In this document: positions 10,001 to 17,517 of the stretch, one piece after another
Numbering within the stretch: position 1 is the stretch's first letter
Layout of the letters: every line of letters begins with the position of its first letter
Assembly (NCBI RefSeq): GCF_016082275.1
Contig: NZ_MOWM01000075.1
Span: forward strand, 1-33,722
DNA from: Variovorax sp. E3
GTDB lineage: Bacteria; Pseudomonadota; Gammaproteobacteria; Burkholderiales; Burkholderiaceae_C
DNA length: 33,722 nucleotides
Direction: 5' to 3'
Notes under the pieces: generated by a model
Told to the model about the DNA's origin: nothing
What the model saw: the letters and a program-made list of their open reading frames with translations, nothing else
The model's database searches: none
Position numbers and translations under genes: made by a program

Positions 10001-10059
10001 TTCGAAAACAGCCGCGCCAGCCGGCCATCGTTGAGCAAGTCATCTAGCACGGGAGCCAT
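7054..10059 (-). CDS. 1001-aa VPA1262-like protein with phospholipase-D-type (HxR) nuclease domain
   Basis: Large soluble protein. The N-terminal region (ALQLWILQV near 26-34) resembles what I recall as the VPA1262 family N-terminal domain; that assignment is from memory and needs a search. The middle part (about 430-560) looks like a phospholipase-D fold: VVIFDPYFEAVGLGLVLLCA, then LHDRYILIMGQDG with His519-Asp-Arg521, then GFNLSNSF. The usual HxK is HxR, which occurs in PLD-like nucleases of defence loci. The C-terminal 400 residues are helical and unrecognised. The ATG at 10059 lies within the last codons of the upstream 73-aa ORF. It is the probable effector or nuclease component of the minus-strand operon; DNA, RNA or phospholipid as substrate is undetermined. 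Confidence 0.75.
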   Translation of the reverse strand: MAPVLDDLLNDGRLARLFSKDARHCALQLWILQVKSEQSIENRVVYGRLLPYSHSSDRWSASDDDDFEAFGGKLAQVVRLNLYVKSARCAELLRQLSAGRTVSAVSEELELGLSDQLKTRFGSTALAGSGLVYRPVAYLLNRDAHNRRSSSSPHGAAGAFSASITRTDKEALFRLGQDYDVAMTAMVVKHLNADTGLDFGGTDIARFGDFELLVFPALDDREQHLLSVSWTDAPHALVARFNPMQVPHFSGFQFHLNIANDDQIVFSSVATAERDAEGAFECKFELGEQLHAMTDSTELEIFGFHSGDFRKGLLCCRWRVGYFREIELQSHIGGHEGTPVKFDWLEKAARPSASTRVKAALRINRSNLGFTNRISGREADPWVPANRDLVLLFARLHPLKSEGRFFLRWGPSGGEGRLQFVEWFRALLTKYKQHQVVIFDPYFEAVGLGLVLLCAASEADYIVFRSLPKPTEKDEATLGESNKPARDGIDNLIDSCEHNRHLLKRIKLRIYGLKDGRLHDRYILIMGQDGLPVAGFNLSNSFQKAAENYPLLVTSIPADVLLQVEPYKAGLMREAKAAQAEGESKNPSIRPLFDSATSPTVPRRYEPLRFLEKAQAGDVLGIWAGEPSLRGLSGNPLKERMAALGLLKDASLTLPDERGLRNCLDHQAEDFEDFKLSWEVIGEVLAHSHSGDRRLRQLESEHRFLQFLGRFLEAALNRAHDEVDKDWAVMDAWFFRAPVDALLHSSYRPQHWHHPTKYAALNWAEYFAIKILWWYASDDLLRIAEAQMAEVPIEPRGPDVVRLSLLSQIVSEISLSVLFDIGEGQRNRLVRSRNGLLQWMGLNAIEQQLEKSGGLATTLQLVAAFSYPERVQALGWMVNRAAGNPEKAEIYNGLIAALHEALPAAIAADEFQLLVDSMRGHMKKLAWAEPWLFRDVVFPLLRSGRANSDDACEIWVQELATLLSPELKHQRGCLTEHVKARRPTSLRSSSLAAVPNDNRAA

Positions 10060-10261
10060 CGAATTCTTTCAGCACCTTTCTGCATTTTTCATATTTGCGC
10101 CAACGTCGAAATGAGCCGATTTGGAGATATGCAATCTCATAGGGCACCGAGCGCTCCGGCTCCAAACCCACGCGCGTCGAGGGCATGCTCATGATCTGAT
10201 GGCGCACTCGATTGTCGGCGCGATGACTCGAAGCGGAGTCGGTGCCAACACACTCTCTCAC
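10040..10261 (-). CDS. 73-aa hypothetical protein overlapping the PLD-like gene
   Basis: Frame ending 20 nt inside the start of the 1001-aa gene. The basic C-terminal half (EIAYLQIGSFRRWRKYEKCR then KVLKEFDGSRAR) reads like genuine protein and could bind nucleic acid. The first 23 residues are less convincing and translation may begin at the internal ATG corresponding to Met24. Overlap with the downstream gene argues for coupling. No family recognised; it could also be chance. Confidence 0.4.
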   Translation of the reverse strand: MRECVGTDSASSHRADNRVRHQIMSMPSTRVGLEPERSVPYEIAYLQIGSFRRWRKYEKCRKVLKEFDGSRAR

Positions 10262-10339
10262 TATGCGCTGAAGAAACTTCAGCTCGTGACGAAAAATCGG
10301 CGTGGCGAAAGGCCCAAGACCGCGTGGAACAATCGTCAG

Positions 10340-12295
10340 TCAGGTCGATGCCTGAGAGCCGAACATCTGGTCGAGCATCTGGTCGAACGGGAGATCTTTG
10401 GCCTTGGCCTTCTTGCGCCAGCTGTCGATGTAGTCCGGGATTGACTTAGGCAGCGGAATCATTTCGCTGGAAAACCTCTCGTTTGCGGCGCGACAGGCAT
10501 TGCTCAGGCTCGCGTAGCCCACTTTGTCCGCGAACGCCAGGGCGCTGTCGAGCATCCGTTGGTGTTGGATCCTGATTAGCGCCCATTTGTGCTTCTGCCG
10601 CATTAACTCAAAGAACTCCTGCGTGCCCCGCAGCGAGAAGTCCTTTTCGGCTCGGTAGGCGCCAGGATCTTCGAGAATGACCCGCTGCCTCAGCATCAAC
10701 ATCATGCGGCCATAGTCGCGCATGATCGCGAGGAGGTCGTCTTCGGCGGGAAGCGCTCGCGTCGGAAGTCCTCGCAGATCGAGGACGTCTGGCATGAAGA
10801 AATCGAAATCAAGCCCGACGAACCGGGACATCACGTCGGTGGCCATACGCCATATGCCCAAGCGGTGGAGGCTGCTTCGAGCGATGACGAGTCGTTCCTC
10901 CTTGTTGAACGACATCAAGTAGTTCTCGCCAAGGCTGAAAGCGATGAACTCGAGGAGGTGCTCAGGCGTCAGCTCAAGCTCGATCTTGGGGCGCCCGATC
11001 GTCATCAGACCAAAGTCGTCGTTCGTCTTGACGAAGGGATTGAGATCGAACTCCGTGTACAGCGCAGCGCGGCAAGGGGATGACGCGAGCGCAGCAAGAA
11101 CCTCCTGCATCGCAGAGGCGAGGTGATGCGCGCGAGCAATCAGAATCATCTTCCCGAGTAGGCTCTTGAACATCAGCGTGCAAAGGCCTCCGGTGTGCAC
11201 GATGGCCATGCCCAAGAACCTAATCATGGCGTCGACAGCGCGTCTTGTCTTGAACCTGTTGTCGCAATGAACGAGTAGCCATAGGCATTCGCCCACGTTC
11301 TCAGCAACCTGCGCGGCATTGAAGACTGTCGGCGTCGAAGCGAGGCTCTGCAGGAAGTGGTCGTAGAGAAGCCTCTGCACCGCGAACGGGTTCTTAGCAC
11401 ATGGAAAGTCGGCGAGGTATGCATCGACGACGTCCAAGTCCGCCGAGGTTGCCTTTTCCGCGACCTTCTCAATCGCCGCTTGCCGGGCCGCGCGATAAGC
11501 ATCGATAGGCTCTGCGAGTTGCCTAAGCTGGCGCTCCATGATGAACACTGGTGTTCGCTCCATCAGCGTAGCGAGCGAAAACATGTTGTCCAAGAAGACC
11601 GGCCCGAAGGGCACATCGAACTTTTTGTAATCGAGGGTGGATTCGGCGATCTGAAAGTTGATTGAATGCTCGTGCGAATAGGCCTTCCCGTTGTTGCCGG
11701 TCATCGGCTGCTCCCACGCAGGAAAGGCCGACATGATTTGGTTGCCGCGCACCTGGATGCGGACCTTGATGGATGCAAAGGGATCGTCGATGGACGCGTA
11801 CCCGTAGAGCACCGTTGCCGGCTGCTCGGCCGTCGGAGACGTCGAGTCCTCTCGGTCAATGTTCAGCAAGGCTTCGCCAATGGCCCCGAGGATGTCTTCC
11901 TCTGTGTAGCTGGTCGGGAAAAGCGTCTTCCAGAGGTAGCCGGACTTATAGTAGTTGTCCGGCGACCGTGTGATGCCGGCAGCCGCTTTAGTGAACAGTC
12001 GCCTCGGAATCTTCAGGGTGATGACTCCGTTCTGAAGCTCCCGCGCGAAGTACCACGCATCGTGGACGCCGACCTGGAACTGCAGCAGGTGCACGGTCTT
12101 CGGGTGTAAGGCTGCGAATTTTTCCCAACCCTGGTAGGTGTGCAGCCCTCCAGACAAAACGACCTCGTGGCCTCGCCCGTCGGCTGACTTGACGGTACGC
12201 ACCGCCGTGTCGCCCCACACGATGTGCCGAAACGCTTCCTCGCTCAACTCGTACTGGCCGGCGTCGCCAAACTTCATGGGGAAGGTCGTGGTCAT
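10340..12295 (-). CDS. 651-aa hypothetical protein with toxin-like N-terminal region
   Basis: Central gene of the minus-strand operon. The first 150 residues have a pattern reminiscent of the C-terminal nuclease domains of polymorphic toxins (EndoU/BECR fold): GGLHTYQGWEKF (49-60, His52), GVITLKIPRRLF (90-101), and KSGYLWKTLFPTSYTEEDIL (117-136, with Lys123-Thr124). The remaining 500 residues are mostly helical and unrecognised, with a late segment rich in Arg and Met and a basic C-terminus. No signal peptide or membrane segment. If the N-terminal resemblance is real, this would be an intracellular ribonuclease-like effector carried on a regulatory scaffold. Spacing is 169 nt from the TIR-like gene and 78 nt to the next ORF. 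Confidence 0.7.
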   Translation of the reverse strand: MTTTFPMKFGDAGQYELSEEAFRHIVWGDTAVRTVKSADGRGHEVVLSGGLHTYQGWEKFAALHPKTVHLLQFQVGVHDAWYFARELQNGVITLKIPRRLFTKAAAGITRSPDNYYKSGYLWKTLFPTSYTEEDILGAIGEALLNIDREDSTSPTAEQPATVLYGYASIDDPFASIKVRIQVRGNQIMSAFPAWEQPMTGNNGKAYSHEHSINFQIAESTLDYKKFDVPFGPVFLDNMFSLATLMERTPVFIMERQLRQLAEPIDAYRAARQAAIEKVAEKATSADLDVVDAYLADFPCAKNPFAVQRLLYDHFLQSLASTPTVFNAAQVAENVGECLWLLVHCDNRFKTRRAVDAMIRFLGMAIVHTGGLCTLMFKSLLGKMILIARAHHLASAMQEVLAALASSPCRAALYTEFDLNPFVKTNDDFGLMTIGRPKIELELTPEHLLEFIAFSLGENYLMSFNKEERLVIARSSLHRLGIWRMATDVMSRFVGLDFDFFMPDVLDLRGLPTRALPAEDDLLAIMRDYGRMMLMLRQRVILEDPGAYRAEKDFSLRGTQEFFELMRQKHKWALIRIQHQRMLDSALAFADKVGYASLSNACRAANERFSSEMIPLPKSIPDYIDSWRKKAKAKDLPFDQMLDQMFGSQAST

Positions 12296-12464
12296 TTGCT
12301 TCGATCAAGCTGTGGGTATTGGGCCAGCGACGCACCAAACGCGTCGCCGACGATGTCAACGCGGACCACCTCGCATGTCTCATGTCGCCGAAAGCCGCGA
12401 GTGCTGTTCGATGAACACGCTGATCACGTCAAGAAAACGGGAGCCCGCCTTTCAAGACTGAAGG

Positions 12465-13700
12465 TCAGGCAGCAACAGACTCCAGGATCGTGGTTAGCGT
12501 GCTGCCGTCTATTGGTGGTAAGGCGTAGCCGTTGCGTAGTTTGTTCACAGCGGCGAGCAGAAATTCTCGTTCCGTTGCCGAGTCCCAGAAACCCACCACT
12601 TCTGAGTGCGACACCGCCTCGTCGAGTGCTGGAACTCGTTGGCCTCTCCACTGGCCTGGAAACACGGTTCCACTCAAGCCTGCCAAGCCGACCTCCACGT
12701 AGAACGGCGGCTGGGCGCCCTGCGAGAGGCATTGTGCAAAGGCCTTCTGAAGGAACTGCTCCCAATCCTTAATGATGCGGGCGTAGGAAATTATTACCTG
12801 ATCCTCGACAGAGCCGGTGACAACGAGACTGAAGCTCCAGATCTCGCCCGAGTCTTGAAAGTACTGAGACACCACGCCAGCGACGTCCTCCTCCATGGGA
12901 TGGGCCCAAACTTGCGCAACACCATCGGCATTCGGCCCGTGCCAGCCGGCCCCTGTGTATCCCAGAGTCGCTAGGTTTTCGATCTGTGCTCGGTTTGGCG
13001 GCCCGGCCTTCCATGCGGCAGGGACCAGACGTGCGTACGATTTTGTTCCTTCGGGGACAGACCAATTTCGGACCGTCGGGGAGGTGGCATCACGGTGAGA
13101 AAACGCCTCGCTCTTTGCAAGCCACGTGGCAGTCGACTCCGCTCCTATCGGCTTGAGCCGGAAGGTGACCTCTGCGCCAGCCGCCGCAAGGACAGCCGGC
13201 AAATTGGCCGCTACTGCGCCAGCCAGCGCCTTCACCAACTTCTTCTTCTGAACCTTTCGTTCTTTGTCGCTCGCTCCGGGCGCTAATTCATACGACACTG
13301 CGCCGCGGCGGTGCCGTAGATCGAATGGAAGATTCTCCGGCCTGCCACCGAAATGCGTGTTCGCAACGGTAATGAGCGCCTTGTGACCCAACGTGCTCAG
13401 GGCATACCCGAGCTCAATCATCACATTTGGGTTAGCCAGCTCCTTCCCACCTACCGTTGAACCGACAGGAGTGACATCGGCGACAAACAGGGTCGCCTCT
13501 TCAACTTTCTTGAAAATGGTAGCGGCGATTTCAACTAACCCCGGTTCGCCCTTTGTGTCATGGTCGATCTCCGGCCTATTGGCCGGGTCCAGCCCAAGAT
13601 CCTTAGCGGCAAGGGACGCGGCCTCAACCAAAGCCTCCCGCACAAAGGCATTATTTACATCAGCGGGCAAATCACTTTGCCATGACCAGAAGATCTTCAC
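12465..13700 (-). CDS. TIR-like / nucleotide-binding protein, first gene of the operon
   Basis: Begins VKIFWSWQSDLP and carries FVADVTPVGSTVGGKELANP, then NVMIELGYALSTLGHKALI and LPFDLRHRRGAVSYEL, a pattern I associate with TIR-like or deoxyribosyltransferase-like folds in defence loci, where the Glu of IELGYA would be catalytic. Such proteins commonly cleave NAD or sense nucleotide signals. The C-terminal half (about 200-411) is unrecognised and may be the sensor or oligomerisation part. Start chosen at GTG 13700, because AAAGGAG lies 5 nt upstream; an in-frame ATG at 13739 would add 13 residues but lacks a ribosome-binding site and precedes the conserved first strand. The gene diverges from the nuclease gene at 14027. 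Confidence 0.75.
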   Translation of the reverse strand: MKIFWSWQSDLPADVNNAFVREALVEAASLAAKDLGLDPANRPEIDHDTKGEPGLVEIAATIFKKVEEATLFVADVTPVGSTVGGKELANPNVMIELGYALSTLGHKALITVANTHFGGRPENLPFDLRHRRGAVSYELAPGASDKERKVQKKKLVKALAGAVAANLPAVLAAAGAEVTFRLKPIGAESTATWLAKSEAFSHRDATSPTVRNWSVPEGTKSYARLVPAAWKAGPPNRAQIENLATLGYTGAGWHGPNADGVAQVWAHPMEEDVAGVVSQYFQDSGEIWSFSLVVTGSVEDQVIISYARIIKDWEQFLQKAFAQCLSQGAQPPFYVEVGLAGLSGTVFPGQWRGQRVPALDEAVSHSEVVGFWDSATEREFLLAAVNKLRNGYALPPIDGSTLTTILESVAA

Positions 13701-14026
13701 ACCAGCTCCTTTTACCGTTTCATCACAGAGAATTGGCATCGTAGACGGGTTACTAGGTCCTGAGAAAGTACGTCCGCTTCTGGCCGATAGTACCTATTTG
13801 CGCGAGCCCTTCGAATGCCGGAAATCGCGGCAAAGCAGCCATCAGCCCCCGACGCACTTTACATACCCCGCCACGAGCCGAAAACCCGATCCCGGAACTT
13901 CCCAAAGCCGGAGGCTGTGTAGGTAGGATGGCGTGTGAAGTGGCGATGGCTTGCAAGTGGATGGCGTCGCTCCGCTCGTCTCTTAGGCCTCCACCAACCT
14001 GCCACTATGCACCAGGGAAATCGCTC
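13701..14026. promoter_or_regulatory. Divergent promoter region between TIR-like and PD-(D/E)XK genes
   Basis: About 326 bp separate the two divergent starts and must hold the promoters of both units. The ribosome-binding site AAAGGAG for the TIR-like gene is at 13706-13712 on the minus strand. No confident -35/-10 pair was assigned. Confidence 0.4.
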
Positions 14027-14827
14027 ATGACTCCAAAGGAAGTTCGCATCGCATTGTCGGAGGGCCTGAGCTCGTGGCTCACGTTCGAGCATCATGCTGG
14101 CCGCGAAGAACTTTTCGGCGAACGCTACCTGGCGCTTCCAATCGGACAGATCTTGCAACGCTGTATGAGCGGGAAGGTTACAGGGGAGAGTAACCATCCT
14201 ATTCTGACCACACCCGGGAAGACGGGTCGTCCGCCACAGCTTGACTTCATTGTCACAGACGCTACAGCAAAAGTGGTCCTAGCTGTCGAGAGCAAATGGG
14301 CGGCACACGCTGGAGTATCTGTTGCCGATGTTCTCTGGGACTGCATTCGGTTGGAGCTGGCCGCGGATTACTACAAGTGTGATGCGATCTTTATCCTCGC
14401 CGGCACAAGGAAGCAAGTTGACGCCGTTCTAAAGTCGCGATCCTTCAGCACAAAAAACAGCCGTTTGGAGCCGACGTATGTGCTCAATTTGCACGGATTG
14501 GGCAAGCACTCGGTGAAGATTAATTCGTTCGAGGGTGCCTACAGCGTGCCACTTCACAAGATATTGCGAACATACCCCAGCGTTAGTTGGCCCAGTGAAC
14601 TCGTTTGCGGTAGCGGAACGCAAGTTCCGAAGCAGGCGTCGGCGGGCTCGTACACGGCGGTGGTGTGGCATATAGCGCCGGCGGGCAATGCAAAGCGACG
14701 CCCGTTCATTGCGTTGTCTGAAAACAAGGCAACAGAGCGAAGGAAACGGGTCGTCGACTCGATAGGGATCAGGTTGGCAGCCAAAAGGGCTGCGGCAAAA
14801 AAGCTACAGCAAAAGTCTCGCGAGTGA
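14027..14827 (+). CDS. Stand-alone PD-(D/E)XK nuclease-like protein
   Basis: Protein of 266 aa. The nuclease core is QLDFIVTDATAKVVLAVESK: Asp73 on the first strand, then Glu88-Ser-Lys90 on the second, followed by a helix (VSVADVLWDCIRLELAADYY) and a strand with AIFILAGTRKQ. This is the usual layout of restriction-endonuclease-fold proteins. The C-terminus is strongly basic (RLAAKRAAAKKLQQKSRE), which could contact nucleic acid. Start ATG 14027 is chosen since the domain begins there and upstream codons are out of character; AGGGA precedes it. No methyltransferase partner is nearby, so classical restriction-modification is unlikely. It is transcribed away from the TIR-like operon. Confidence 0.7.
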   Translation: MTPKEVRIALSEGLSSWLTFEHHAGREELFGERYLALPIGQILQRCMSGKVTGESNHPILTTPGKTGRPPQLDFIVTDATAKVVLAVESKWAAHAGVSVADVLWDCIRLELAADYYKCDAIFILAGTRKQVDAVLKSRSFSTKNSRLEPTYVLNLHGLGKHSVKINSFEGAYSVPLHKILRTYPSVSWPSELVCGSGTQVPKQASAGSYTAVVWHIAPAGNAKRRPFIALSENKATERRKRVVDSIGIRLAAKRAAAKKLQQKSRE

Positions 14828-15068
14828 CGGCGATTGCTGCTAAGACGACAGCCACAAGGAATGCCGCCCCGAAGAATCCCTAGGTCTAGCGCCGAGCAAG
14901 AAGATCTAGTTCGCTAGTCTGCGCAGTTTCACGATGCGGCTTTGCCGCAACAGCCGACGACCGTTGTCAGTCTAAGGCGGTCCTGTGCGACAACTGCGCG
15001 ACGAGTGCTGCAACGATGCACTACCATGAACCATGATCGGTTCTTGGTAATAAGACCTAGTCAGCTGA
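14828..15068. other. Spacer between convergent nuclease and membrane-protein genes
   Basis: About 240 bp. A small hairpin GCGGC-TTT-GCCGC is at 14937-14949, without a T tract on either side, so its role as terminator is doubtful. Nothing else recognised. Confidence 0.3.
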
Positions 15069-16121
15069 CTATCTGACGCGTCTGCCGCGCCTAGTTACTC
15101 GATCGAAAGTAAACACATGCTCCTGAGGCGCCTCGACGCAGCAACCGAAGAGTCTGCGCCGCTCGCTGCCCTCGCCATAGCGCAGTTCAACCGTTGCGGC
15201 GCAGACAGGGCAGGTGGCGCTGTATCGGACCAAGCCAATGATGCGCGCGTTGCCATCCTTGAAGCTCTCCAACTGCGCTGGATCTTCGCGCCACCCCAGC
15301 AGCACATCCGAGGCAGGAACGATCCGATCCGACAGTAACCACCAGAGACTACGAAGGAAGTCCCAGAGCATCCAGCCTAGCCCAGCAGCAAAGATTAGGA
15401 AGGCTAGGTCCGCCGTCGTGACTGGCCGCTTCACAAATAGCATCAACCATACGGTCGCCACCAAAGCGGCAGCGCACACCATCGGCGCGAGGCCAGTGCA
15501 GACAAACAGCAGCCCCCGAAGCGACTTAGTCCTGAACCAGCCGTCCCCAAAGAGCAGGCGCGCCAGCCATGACGGCCTCACCGTGCCGGCCGTCGCGTAG
15601 TCGTACTCGATCTGAGGACCATCCGTACCCAAACCCGCCTCAACGGGTTCGTTGTCGCGTTGCGCGTCGATGATTGCCACGGGGGACGCCAACGAGTACG
15701 GCTCCAAAGACCACTGCGCGCGATGGCGGCCCGAGGGTGAGCGCTTGCAGACTCGCAGTGCGTGCTGGAGGCCGTGCTGCACAAAGAATGCCTCATGGTC
15801 TGCAGCTCGACTTGAGAGGTACTTTTCCAGGTTGGCGCTCTTGATCTTCTTGGACGCGGCGTCGAAGTCATCGCACTCTGGCCAATGGCATGCCTGGGCC
15901 AGGTCAAGCGCATCAAACTCCAACTGCTGCGGGTCTGTGGAGCCGGCAACCTTGAGCGACTCGTCCGCCAAAGCGCGCAGCAACGTCAGCGCCTTGGCTT
16001 CATCGCGCTGGGTTGCGAGCCAGTCGCGAAAGCACGGCAAGAGTTCCTGCACGGTCGGCAACCTGTTGGCGACCGGTTGGTGGCTGGTTGATGGAGGTTC
16101 GGATCGCAACACTGGGTACAC
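15069..16121 (-). CDS. 350-aa membrane protein with C-terminal Cys-rich segment
   Basis: A soluble N-terminal half (residues 1-200, helical, unrecognised) is followed by two transmembrane helices (about 204-230 and 236-263) and a C-terminal cytoplasmic-type domain with CPVC at 304-307, CC at 327-328 and His335, which could bind zinc. A membrane-anchored effector or sensor is a frequent design in anti-phage modules, but no family was recognised. The start is uncertain: the longest frame begins at GTG 16121, only 24 bp from the divergent CoiA-like gene, while a GTG at 16052 preceded by AGG would leave more room for promoters. Confidence 0.6.
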   Translation of the reverse strand: MYPVLRSEPPSTSHQPVANRLPTVQELLPCFRDWLATQRDEAKALTLLRALADESLKVAGSTDPQQLEFDALDLAQACHWPECDDFDAASKKIKSANLEKYLSSRAADHEAFFVQHGLQHALRVCKRSPSGRHRAQWSLEPYSLASPVAIIDAQRDNEPVEAGLGTDGPQIEYDYATAGTVRPSWLARLLFGDGWFRTKSLRGLLFVCTGLAPMVCAAALVATVWLMLFVKRPVTTADLAFLIFAAGLGWMLWDFLRSLWWLLSDRIVPASDVLLGWREDPAQLESFKDGNARIIGLVRYSATCPVCAATVELRYGEGSERRRLFGCCVEAPQEHVFTFDRVTRRGRRVR

Positions 16122-16145
16122 CTCAACTCAATTCCTGGAGCCCCT

Positions 16146-17027
16146 ATGTTGTCATTGTTTGCACTGCACGCGTCAAATCGCTTCGTCCACATCACGGAGG
16201 TCGAGCGCGGCCTTGCCTGCGACTGCCGATGTGCAATCTGCGGCGAGGTCCTCGTTGCGCGTCAGGGGGATAAGCGCGAACACCACTTCGCACACAGCTC
16301 CAACGCCGAGCCGTGTGCGTCCAACTACGAGTCGGACCTGCACCGCTTCGCCAAGCGGGTGATCCTTGAGGCAGGTGGCCTCGTGGTGCCGGTGACTGCA
16401 GCCGCGGCACAGGTTCTCGGCTTTGACGACAACCAAGCGTCGTCCATCCTCTTGGCGTGCGCGGACATCAAGGAGGAAGTTGCCATTGACGATCGGAGGC
16501 CCGACCTGCTCGCGACCACAACGGACGGTGTCGGCGTGGCTATTGAGATCGCCTACTCATCCTTCTGCGACATAGAGAAGCGTCGGGCATACGAGAACAT
16601 GCAACTGCCTGCGCTCGAGATCGACCTGCGAGCGTTCACCCCTTCCGCTTTTGACACGGCACAGGTCAAGCGAGCCGTCCTGGAAGACACTGCCTGCAAG
16701 TACTGGCTCTGGCCGGACCGTCCAGACGCTGCTGTAGTGGCTGAGCAATTGCCAGCGCTACCACCTGCTGCACTGGCAGCGCAGCGGCAGTTCCTGCCCG
16801 AAGAGATCGTGACGATCCGCGGACGCTGGATCTCGGTCAAGGAACTCCCCAGTGGTGACATCGCCATCAAAGCAGTGCGGTTCGACCCCGACATCGTCTC
16901 AGCAGTGCGTACGGTCGCACGGGCTCACTACGGGCGATATCGCGAGACGCATCACAACTGGATAATTCCTCGCTTTCGAGCGGACGCCGCTCGTGCGCAA
17001 CTGCGGGCAATCGCATTGACCACGTAG
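16146..17027 (+). CDS. CoiA-like competence/nuclease family protein
   Basis: Protein of 293 aa matching the CoiA-like plan. An N-terminal zinc-finger-like motif is CAICGEVLVARQGDKREHHF followed by AH, with Cys29, Cys32, His47 and His50. A PD-(D/E)XK-type core follows: RRPDLLA (Asp120), VAIEIAYSSF (Glu134) and LEIDLRAF. In streptococci CoiA takes part in competence-linked recombination; in mobile elements such proteins are likely nucleases of unknown target. A GGAG 5 nt before ATG 16146 fixes the start. The gene is divergent from the membrane-protein gene with a 24-bp gap, which suggests a two-gene functional unit. It is the last cargo gene before the internal left-end copy. Confidence 0.75.
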   Translation: MLSLFALHASNRFVHITEVERGLACDCRCAICGEVLVARQGDKREHHFAHSSNAEPCASNYESDLHRFAKRVILEAGGLVVPVTAAAAQVLGFDDNQASSILLACADIKEEVAIDDRRPDLLATTTDGVGVAIEIAYSSFCDIEKRRAYENMQLPALEIDLRAFTPSAFDTAQVKRAVLEDTACKYWLWPDRPDAAVVAEQLPALPPAALAAQRQFLPEEIVTIRGRWISVKELPSGDIAIKAVRFDPDIVSAVRTVARAHYGRYRETHHNWIIPRFRADAARAQLRAIALTT

Positions 17028-17319
17028 TCGCGACGCGCGAGGTCTATTTCAAGCTTCGGATATGGCCGAAGGCTGCGTGTGCAGCCTTGCCGCTGAACAG
17101 GTCGGCGTTTGAATCTTCCGAGATCTTCTTCAGGGCGTGCATGACCCCAGCTTGGCACTCCTACCAGGCACTTTGACGGCTTTCAGCTTTACGGCCGAAG
17201 TTTTCACTTGAGCCTCAACGGTCGCGCGCTTGAAGTCTGTCGGCAGAGCAGTCATAAGAGTCAAAAAATATCACAAAACGGCATTCCGAGTTTCAAGGTG
17301 TCTTCTCGCCTCAGTTTCA
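17028..17319. other. Gene-free stretch before the internal left end
   Basis: About 290 bp. On the minus strand a short Lys/Ala-rich frame (ATG near 17255) could be a gene remnant, but no family is evident. No terminator or promoter was identified. Confidence 0.35.
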
Positions 17320-17427
17320 TGCCGAACTTCACCGAATCGAACTCGAAGTTAATCTAAATCAGGTAAAAACATTCAAACCCTCCACCCCGGGCAAAACTTG
17401 CGAACCACTCGCGCTCAAACTCGGGCC
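17320..17427 (+). repeat. Internal degenerate copy of the transposon left end
   Basis: Aligned with the true left end, 35 of the first 42 positions agree with one 2-nt gap: the tip TGCCGAAC corresponds to TGTCGAGT, and GAACTCGAAGTT-R-A-Y-CTAAATCA (17339-17361 against 4210-4232) is 21/23 identical. Weaker ungapped similarity (about 60%) goes on to 17420. It has the same orientation as the real left end. The terminal TGT is TGC here, so it may be inactive. It separates the cargo from the transposition genes. Confidence 0.8.
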
Positions 17428-17517
17428 CTCACGAGCAAAGGAGTGAGGCCCGCGCCACCAGTGGGATGTGCCGACGAGTCCATCATTCGGCCGGAGCGCC
17501 AGAAAAGCGAGGACACG

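Noticed and set aside
14937..14949. GCGGC-TTT-GCCGC hairpin as terminator
   Set aside because: Short stem and no T tract on either strand.
17257..17455. Open frame through the internal left end, with a peptide (ELEVNLNQ) also encoded by the true left end
   Set aside because: The shared peptide follows from the shared DNA of the transposon ends; neither frame has a start signal, and the left copy lies in another frame than the Mpo1-like gene.
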